Part shown: positions 6,304 to 13,660 of the stretch, piece by piece
Layout of the letters: each line of letters starts with the position of its first letter
Position numbering within the stretch: position 1 is the stretch's first letter
NCBI GenBank assembly: GCA_027577415.1
Contig: JANBQS010000678.1
Location: 1 to 13,660 of the forward strand
Length of the DNA: 13,660 nucleotides
Direction of reading: 5' to 3'
Source of the DNA: Coemansia sp. RSA 922
Lineage: Eukaryota > Kickxellomycota > Kickxellomycetes > Kickxellales > Kickxellaceae
Made by a program: the position numbers and the translations under genes
Notes under the pieces: generated by a model
Database searches by the model: none
The model's input: only the letters and a program-made list of their open reading frames with translations
What the model was told of the DNA's origin: nothing

Positions 6304-6311
6304 TATAAATA
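6304..6311. promoter_or_regulatory. TATA-like box in the divergent promoter
   Basis: TATAAATA lies in the 239-bp gap between two divergent ATGs, 132 bp before the M50B-like start and about 100 bp from the OXLD1-like start. It reads as a good TATA box on the plus strand (TATAAATA) and a weaker one on the minus strand (TATTTATA), so it could serve either gene. Confidence 0.45.
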
Positions 6312-6442
6312 GTTTGGATTTCCTGTGACCTCATGGCGACCTAGATGAGGTAGTAGGATGGGGTTTACTAGACCTTAAAGTGCCAAGGCACATACGCTTC
6401 TTTCTCACTTCTCACTTTTGCACTGTAGATATTAGCTTTACC

Positions 6443-7228
6443 ATGTCGCCACTCGTCGCTGTTGCCGCTCTAGAGTTTGTTACACCAGCGCTGTTGCGCA
6501 AGCGCACCGTCACCAAAGGCGATGTTACGCACGCCCTGACGCCCACGCACGACCAGAAAATCGTGCTCATTGTTATTTGCGTATACGCACTAGCCATCCT
6601 AGTACTGTGGCATATTCCGTACCTCAAAGTCATTCTTCTGCCATTCAAGTTGGTTACCGTCGCTCTGCACGAGTTCAGCCATGCGGCGGCCGGCCTTTGC
6701 ACTGGAGCCAGAATAAACTCAATCACCATAGACCCCGACGAAGGCGGGCTGACACGGATGACTGGCGGCAAGTGGTGCTGCGTGATGCCTGCTGGGTATC
6801 TAGGCAGCTCGTTCTTGGGAGCGCTGATGGTGTTTGCTGGATTCAATGTACTGGCGTCAAAGATCGTGTCTGTCATGATTGGCGTATGCCTGCTAGCCAC
6901 ACTGTTCTGGGCCAAGAACTGGCTGACGCGAGTCATCACGGTACTCTTCGTTGGACTGATAGTCGGCCTGTGGTTTACTCCGCATGGAACTGGGCTGCGC
7001 TACGTTGTGCTATTCATGGGCGTCATGTCCTCGCTGTACTGCCTGTGGGACATTGTCGACGACACTCTGTGTCGAAAGGTCAACGAGAGCGATGCTACAA
7101 AGTTTGCCCAAAAGACGCACTGCAGCTCGCGGTGCTGCGGTTTTATCTGGCTACTTGTGTCGTTGGTTTTCCTTGTTGGTGCAATTTTGCTTGGGGTGGC
7201 GTTCCTGAAAGATGATCCGGCTCTCTAG
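6443..7228 (+). CDS. Peptidase M50B-like membrane protein
   Basis: This is a 261-residue polytopic membrane protein. The ATG at 6443 sits in a good context (TACCATGT); an open extension to 6380 begins with GTG and is not a likely fungal start. The metal-binding HExxH motif of M50-type peptidases is HEFSH at residues 76-80, inside a hydrophobic helix (VTVALHEFSHAAAGLCTG). A later WDIVDDT block (202-208) matches the conserved 'WDxxDDTxxRKVNESDA' region of the fungal M50B-like family and supplies acidic residues that could complete the site. I count about seven hydrophobic segments, beginning near residue 40. A Cys-rich stretch (HCSSRCCGF) precedes the last one. The known family is site-2-protease-like; the substrate and compartment in fungi are not established. 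Length is typical and the frame intact. Confidence 0.87.
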   Translation: MSPLVAVAALEFVTPALLRKRTVTKGDVTHALTPTHDQKIVLIVICVYALAILVLWHIPYLKVILLPFKLVTVALHEFSHAAAGLCTGARINSITIDPDEGGLTRMTGGKWCCVMPAGYLGSSFLGALMVFAGFNVLASKIVSVMIGVCLLATLFWAKNWLTRVITVLFVGLIVGLWFTPHGTGLRYVVLFMGVMSSLYCLWDIVDDTLCRKVNESDATKFAQKTHCSSRCCGFIWLLVSLVFLVGAILLGVAFLKDDPAL

Positions 7229-7420
7229 ACCGACAGATTCAATCAAGGGCATATGATCATCCACTTGAAGGGTATTTTTTTGAAGGCGAACCCGAATCCT
7301 TTCTCTGTTGAGTTTGTTTCAAATATTTCATTATTATTTTAGCACTACATTTACATTCTTCAAGCAGCCTCAACGGCTCAGTTTTACATTGCACGGCTGC
7401 ACAATTCGCCTGTATTGACA

Positions 7421-10400
7421 ATGGACAAAAAAGAACTATATAGTGGCATGCCACTGGATCCAAGCGTGGTTGAACAAATCCGCATTGGCGACTGGTCACC
7501 CAGCGTTAACGACAAATTGTAAGTAGTCGGCATCCATATAGATATACACCGACGACAAGCACGCTTTAACTAAGAAATAGCTTTGCGCAATGTCTCCCAA
7601 TTTTCATTATTTATATAGGACCCAAGCACTCTTGCTTCGCACCGGCACTGAGGCGCAGCTGTGCTCACAAATCTTGCGGGCTGCTTGCACCGTTGATAGC
7701 AACGGTAGAGCCCCCGACCCGGAGACGTTTGGGCGCGGAGTCTCCCAGTGGATCGAGCACTGCGTCAATGCCATCAAAAACACCAACCATGCTTCTGAAG
7801 GAGGAGGCCACACGGACCACGACTTGGTTCGCTCGCGCCTGGCGGCGGCTTTAGTGGAGACAGTTTGGGTGCTAGGAGTCGAGTGGGAGCCGGACACAGC
7901 CGATGACAGTGACGAGCGGTGGAGAGACGAGCAGCTACAGCACGCAGAACAAAACAAGGCCCTCCTTCGTATGACAAAGGCGCTTATCGCTAGTGGAGTC
8001 ATTAGCCCGGACTTGGCCAAGGAGCGGCTGGACGCCGACTTTTTGGAACAGCTTGGAACGATTCCGTCGGCGGTGGCGTTTACCAGAAAATACATCCGTC
8101 TAAATACGACGGTGAACTTTAAGCAGACAAAGTTTAACCTGGTTAGCGAGCAGGGCGAGGGCTTTTCAAAACTCGTTACGCTAATCCAAGCCACCATGGC
8201 CGCAGTCGTTCCGCATCAGATCAGCAGCGACATCCTGCGGGCGGTTTCTGACAACCCCAGCGCCGAGTCTCGTGGGTCAGTGGTGCTCCATGCATTGCGG
8301 TCGTTGGGAGATGTTCAGCAGCGCGTGCGCTCCCTGCTAGTCGACCTCAACCGACTTATTGGAGTGTTCAACCTCGACCCGAACCGAGTTCTGGACATTA
8401 TCCTCGATTGCTTCATGTCTAGCGTGCGGTTCTACTGGCCGTTTTACATTGCACTGCTGGACGCCTCCCCGTGGTGCCAGAGCCAAGTCGACTCTGTCAA
8501 AGTTGCGCAGCTGATTGGCTGGAAGCTCCAATTCTACATCAACGGACCAGCCTTGGACTACAAATACATGGATGAGCTGACAACGATGGCGGCGCTGCTG
8601 ATCACGCACCGGCTCATCAGGCTGGCGGATCTTTACTCGATGCTACAGCCCTCGACCAGCGAGGCGGTCGATAAGGAGTACGACGCGTGGCAGGCAAGGC
8701 AAAAGGAGAAGCAGCTAGGCGACGCGGGCGGGCTGCTGGCCAAGATGGGCGACTTGGACAACATGAAAGAGGTGGGCGAAGACAATGCCGCCGCCGCCGC
8801 CGAGGAAGCAACCACAGATCCGGCCGATCGGTGGGCGAACCAGCATGCGCTGCTTTGCGCCAAGCTGCTGGCGATGGGAGACACGCCAAGCGCGCTGGTG
8901 TACATGAAGCGATTCCCTCACATGGCCCGCATCCACCAGCCGCTCGCCGACCTTGCAGTGAGAATTGTCGATGCATGCACGATCGATCTTTATCGGCGCA
9001 CTGACTGCGTCCGCGCCCCCGTGAAGCCTTGCCTGCGCCTAAAGACCAGAATCGCGACGCCTAGCGCTGACGGCGGCTCAGACGTTGATGCTTGGAAGCT
9101 GCCTCGCGCGCGTGACGATGGCATTGCTGATGCGCACTCGCAGCCAAACCTTGTGCTCACGCCGCTCGTAGCAAAGACCACCGACGTGTTTTTCTACGAA
9201 AAGTTTTGGCTTTTGGACGCCGCTAAGAGGATGCCACCTGTCAGCCAGGTGTCCGACCTGCCTCGCGTGCTAGCGCCGTGGCTTAATGTAGCCTTCCTGC
9301 GCCTCCACGAGTCCCCCGCTCTGGTAACTCGCCTAATGCGCCTCTGCCGCTACGGCCTGACACGCGGCCTGGGCGAAGAGGCCCAGTGGATTGGCGCCTT
9401 GCGCGCGTGGATTCTTCCCTCCATCTCGTTTAGTACGTCGAGCGCCGCCTTGTCCAACGAGCTGTGGGTGCTTGTCTCTTCCTTGCCTTTGGCCAAGCGC
9501 CACGAGCTTTATGGCGACTGGGACTCCATCCTGACCAGCGGAAAGCCTATGCTACCCCTGGTCTTGCCTGAAAAGGCGGGCAACAGTGCTAGCTCTGTCG
9601 CAGGTAGTGCGTCCAAGGCCATGTCCCTGGATGGCGCCCTTGAAGGCTCGGATGCTGGCCCCAGCGAGGCCATGTGTGAAGTGAGCCCAGCTGGGTCGTC
9701 GCCGTTTACGCCGCCCTACGTCGAGATAGAGATGCTGCACCACGACGTCCGGCGAAATGTCCGCTCCATCATGCGACGCCTCTCGGGAGATACCGTCAAG
9801 CTGATGGGCCGCCAGCTATGCAGCCTGTGCCACCCTTCGCCCACGCTATCCATAAAGATCATCTTGGACCAAGTGTGCTCCTATGACAACCTTGTGGACT
9901 CTGTCGTTGAGGCATTCCGCTACTTGTCGCCCCTCGATGCTGACGTCTTGTTTTTTGTTGTCCTCAGAATCCTCGATGACCCAACCAGTACCAAGCTCAA
10001 AGACGACGGCGTGAACGCCGCCCACTGGCTGCAGTGTCTGTCCTTGTTTATCGCTTCCTTTAGTCATCGACATGAGAACCAGCGCCTGGACGTTGTGCTG
10101 GACTATATACTGAAGCGCACCATTCGCGCAGTGCGCACCGAAGGGATGCCCGTTCCTGAGCTCGTGGTTCTTTCGGACACCATTCTCAAGCTGGCAGCAA
10201 TTGATGCCATGGCCAATGCTACCGATGAGCAGACGATGGCGCTTCAGGGCGGCCAGCATCTTTGCAACGAGGCCTTTAGCATGATCAGCCCGTGGATTCT
10301 TCCGCAAGACGCCACCATCGAGACCGTAATCGCCACCAACGCGGATAACCGACTAACCAAGCGCATGGCCATGTGGCTGACAAACTTGATCGTCAACAGA

Positions 10401-13400
10401 GGCCAGGCGCTGTCCTTTGCCGTTGCTCTGAGCGTGCATGCCGAAATGGTTATCAAGGCTGCCAGCCTGCCGCTGAGCAACGTGGTCGCTATCTACGACC
10501 GTGAGATAGAGCGGGTCTACCAGCTGTTTCACCTCATGCAGTCTAACCTCAAGCCCGAAAAGTACGCCAAGCTGATCCCAGGGCCTCACACTCTCTTTAC
10601 AAAGTACGGGCTGAGCTGGGGATTGGCCGTCCTGTGGGGTCGTCCTAGCGTTGCCATCCACTTGGCGCGAGGCCTGAAGCGGTGGGAAGAAGAGGGCGAA
10701 AAGGTACACGTTGAGATTGTCGAACTTGACGACAGTGAGACGGGCCCTGAGGACGGAGCAGCGGTCGACGACGCGCAGCATCCAACTCAGCCTACTGGTG
10801 AGGTAGCAGCGCCGCAGAGTAAGAAAGAAGATGAAGAAGAAGAACTCGCCACTCACAGCCCTGGCCAGGGCAGTCCCGCTCCCCAGAGCCCAACTCTCGC
10901 AAAGGGCAAGAGCACCAGCCCGGCGATGGATGTTGACCGAGGCAGCGCCGATCGTGCGCAGCCAAAAGAGAGTCGACCCGTGGAAGGACAGCCGCGAGTG
11001 GTTGCGAGCCTTAAATTCGAGGCACCGCTTCTGCCTCGCGACTTTGTGGACCACTTTGCTCGGACACTGCCACCGCAGGCACTGGCAGCCGGCCTGTCGC
11101 CCGAATTTGTCGCCGTTTTTTGGGTGTTGACCTCGCATGATATCGACGTTCCCTACGAGCGCTACGAAAAGGAAATTGAAATCCAAAGGAGCTTTATCAA
11201 GCGCGTCGACGCAGTCGCCAAGCAGTCGCACAGCAGGTCAAAGACCGCCCAGCTCACTCAAATCCGCTCTCGCGCCAGCCTGGCCATCGGCTGTCTGGAG
11301 AAGGAAATGGTCGAGCAGAGGCTGCACGTATCGCGCGTGCGCAAATGGCTCATTACGCAAAAGGACTATTGGTTCTGCATGGCTCCAGAGCAACGCAAGC
11401 TGATCGCCCAGGCCCTGCTACAGCGCTGCATCTTGCCTAGGGCTATCCTATCTGCGTCCGACGCCAGCTTTTGCGCGAGGTTCCTGTGGAGGTTGCACTT
11501 CCCCCTGGCGACGAACAAATTTAGCCTGATGATAGTCTACGACCACGTCTTTAACGACTCTCTGTCTACCACTCTCGCCGCCCTTACCGAAAATGAGTCC
11601 CGTTGCTATGCAAAGTTCCTCAACTCATCGCTGGCGCTTTTGGCGCCCCTACATCTCGTCGAGGCCCAATACAAGGAGCGCGCTGTCAATGCGTGGCGTG
11701 GACTCACCGGCTTCCAAAAGTATTCCCGCTACAAGTCTGGCTTTCTGCCGCCAAAGTCTCGCACCATCAGACTACCAACACCTCCGGATCAGACTACGGA
11801 CAGTGGCGATGCCCTACGAATCTTGCCTGGGTCGACCATGCTGTCTCACGACGACTTCCGCACTGTCATGCGCAAGTGGCAGGTCACCTTGACCAAGGCC
11901 TTTATAACCACTCTGGATTCTGAGCGGAACGACACCGTGCGCAACGGAATCCTGACCCTGCGTGAAATGCAAAAGACATTCCCAGTCATCGCTCAACACG
12001 GTAGGCGCATCCTTGACAAGGTGACTGAGATTGCAGAGGGCAGCCGGTCGACGTCGGCCGAGGGCGCTGCGGGCGGACCACCAGACTCGAACAAGAATCT
12101 CAAAGTCTTGGCCACGTCGTACGGGGCCTATTTGGGAATGGCCAAGAAGAATTGGATCCTCGAGTCTAGCTACTATCCCGCACAGACCAAGGACTCTGTG
12201 CCGCGGTCGCCACTACCCAGCAACATTCAGCCCAGTGGAAAGCCAGGCGCTCGTGCTACTGTAAGGGCGCCAGAATCAGCCGACGGCGGAGGCTCCCCAA
12301 GAGGCTCTCGCGGAGAGCGAGGAGATGGCCACATCACGCCTAGCACCGAGGGCAGGCCTGATAAGAGCCATGACGAGAGAGCGCGGCCACCAGCTAGGAG
12401 ACCAGTCCTCGCTGGCACCGTTGCTATGGCTGCTGCCGCCGCCGCAGCTGCGGCATCGACGTCTACTTCCGTCTCGCCTAAAGCTGCTGCCATAGATGCA
12501 GATGGAACTGGTGCTGCATCGCGTGGAGATAGGCTCCCAACGCAAGATGCTGAGCAATCTAGGCGCTCAAAGGGTGATGGCCTATCTCGCACCGAGGATC
12601 CGGGCACTGATCGTGACCATGACGGTAGGCGGTACCGTGACCGTGACCGTGGGCGTCAGCGCGACCGCCAACCTGGAACTGACGCGCATCACCCTCCACT
12701 CTCTGCTGACTCTAACCGTCGTGACAGCCGCTCTCTGCGCGACTCTCCCGTACAGCTCGATCGTGAAGCTACACATCCCGAGGCGCATCAGCAAAAGCGC
12801 GCTCGCGACGACTCTGTTTCTGATAGCAAATTGGAGCCGCCGCGTCAACGCCCGGCGACGTCGACAAGCATGAGCACCATTCGGGAAGTGTCCCCAGCGG
12901 CGACAGGAACGCGTGGCAGTTCAGCTTTGCCGCCTTCTGGGCCTTTAGCCGCCAAAGCTTTGTCTACCAAGCCTACTAGCGAGGATGCCGACCGCAAACG
13001 CAAGGAACTCCGCGCCCAGCTCATCAAACAGCAGGAGCAAAAGCAAAAGCAGAAGCTAAAGGAGGACCCACCGGCTATCGAGCGACGTGAGCGGGGTAGC
13101 CCTGGCGACTCGGGCCGCCATAGTAGCGCTGAGCGGGCCAGCGCTGGCGAATCCAAGGACGGCGGCGGTGGTGGTAGGAGGGATCGTCGCATATCTTCAC
13201 GTCTCTCTGGTGTCAACGAGAGCCATGGGCAGCAGCAGCAGCCCCAGCATAACAGTGGCCGGGAGGGTGGCCTGTCCAGCTCGGGCGCGTTCGGACGCTT
13301 GGGCCCCTCTGCCCAAACTCACGCCACACCAACTCAGGGTAGGCAACAGCAGCAGCAGTCCAGGAGACAGGCGCAACCTGACAGTGTGGCGCAGAGTAAC

Positions 13401-13660
13401 TACGTTGATCGTAATTCGCGCCGCTATGGCCGCGGAGCAGATGGTGATCGCAACCATTCGCCGCCCTCTCGAGATGACCGGCATGCATTGGCCGACGAAC
13501 CTGCTTCCATTCGAATCTCTAGCGGACGGCAAACTGCCAAGGCCGACCTCGGCCGGTCTGGGGGAGGCAGCAGCAGCGGCGGCGGAGGCACGACGCATCG
13601 CAGGGGAGCGGGAGATGCCCGCCAGTCTGGCGAAAACAGCGATAACAACGCGAATGGGTC
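7421..13660 (+). CDS. THO2: THO complex subunit 2 (Tho2/THOC2), 3' end beyond the window
   Basis: Tho2 is the large scaffold of the THO complex, which with TREX factors packages nascent mRNA for export and limits R-loops in the nucleus. Exon 1 is 7421-7518, the intron 7519-7618, and exon 2 runs open from 7619 to the last base, giving at least 2046 residues. Conserved blocks appear in family order: NTTVNFKQTKFNL near 195, LIGVFNLDPNRVLDI near 279, LWVLVSSLPLAKRHELYGDW at 648, TDEQTMALQGG near 901, FWVLTSHDIDVPYERYE at 1200, and DDFRTVMRKWQVTLTKAF near 1445. The Tho2 core ends near 1550. An acidic low-complexity insert occupies about 1070-1155. From 1550 on the protein is a disordered tail: poly-Ala, RDRDRGRQRDR-type runs, a basic helix (1824-1851, DRKRKELRAQLIKQQEQKQK), Gln runs and Gly runs. 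Human and yeast Tho2 are near 1600 residues, so this is markedly longer. No stop is in view. Confidence 0.93.
7519..7618 (+). other. Spliceosomal intron of Tho2, 100 nt
   Basis: The donor is GTAAGTAG and the acceptor TATATAG, with a TTTAACTAAG branch-like sequence at 7564-7573. The first exon ends two bases into a codon (AAA TT), and joining to G at 7619 gives Lys-Leu followed by TQALLLRTGTEAQ in frame with the long Tho2 reading frame. A nearer AG at 7580 would shift the frame by 38 bases and is excluded on that ground. This is the only intron I can support in the window. Confidence 0.8.

Noticed and set aside
6380..6442. N-terminal extension of the M50B-like protein
   Set aside because: The extension begins with GTG and has no ATG; the first ATG at 6443 has a good context and matches the family's usual length.
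7257..7499. Minus-strand 80-codon frame over the first exon of Tho2
   Set aside because: It covers the Tho2 start and upstream AT-rich DNA and has no recognisable features.
7581..7618. Use of the nearer AG at 7580 as the Tho2 splice acceptor
   Set aside because: It would add 38 bases and put the conserved Tho2 reading frame out of phase.
10353..11231. Minus-strand 292-codon frame
   Set aside because: It overlaps the conserved Tho2 core, whose motifs are unmistakable on the plus strand; composition is that of an antisense shadow.
12582..13648. Several minus-strand frames of 70-130 codons
   Set aside because: All are antisense to the open, low-complexity Tho2 tail; their Arg/Ser/Pro/Leu-rich make-up is what antisense of that tail gives.
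1..13660. CRISPR array, bacterial operon, ribosomal RNA or prophage content
   Set aside because: No regularly spaced repeats, Shine-Dalgarno-led operons, rRNA signatures or phage genes were seen; the content is eukaryotic.

Overview
The window reads as fungal nuclear DNA. The evidence is a Tho2/THOC2 gene with one short GT-AG intron, other genes without introns, an intronless tRNA-Arg gene with its own polymerase III signals, and Ty3/gypsy chromovirus relics. The mix of a long Tho2, a fungal M50B-like membrane protein, an OXLD1-type protein and a fungal LEA-2 protein suits an early-diverging, intron-poor lineage such as Kickxellomycotina. That placement is inference from remembered family distributions; only the gene content is seen.

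Positions 1-2000 are an AT-rich graveyard of retroelements. The 3' end of a Ty3/gypsy pol gene lies on the plus strand: integrase C-terminus at 62-357 and chromodomain at 631-890. It is split by an LTR-like repeat of about 270 bp (358-629). A second copy of that repeat lies inverted at 941-1219. A third, degenerate piece of the same pol tail lies on the minus strand at about 1775-1962. A tRNA-Arg(CCG) gene (1352-1425) sits among them. Positions 1963-2593 are mostly empty AT-rich DNA with a small GC-richer island.

From 2594 onward the window is genic. A LEA-2-type single-pass membrane protein (2594-3349, plus) converges on a 694-residue protein of unknown function (3391-5475, minus), with 41 bp between the stops. 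Upstream of the latter, in the same orientation, is an OXLD1-like, probably mitochondrial protein (5748-6203, minus). It shares a 239-bp divergent promoter with an M50B-like membrane metallopeptidase homologue (6443-7228, plus). The last half is Tho2 (7421 to beyond 13660, plus), the scaffold of the THO/TREX mRNA-export complex, with a 100-nt intron near its start and an unusually long, charged, low-complexity tail that runs off the window.

The genes look like ordinary chromosomal neighbours, not a functional operon. A clear base-composition step falls near 3370: DNA before it, including the LEA-2 gene, is AT-rich; DNA after it is GC-richer. I saw no convincing new multi-gene system. The points most worth a second look are the pol gene split by the LTR-like repeat with its inverted partner, the orphan 694-residue protein with two matching C-terminal basic motifs, and the extended Tho2 tail.
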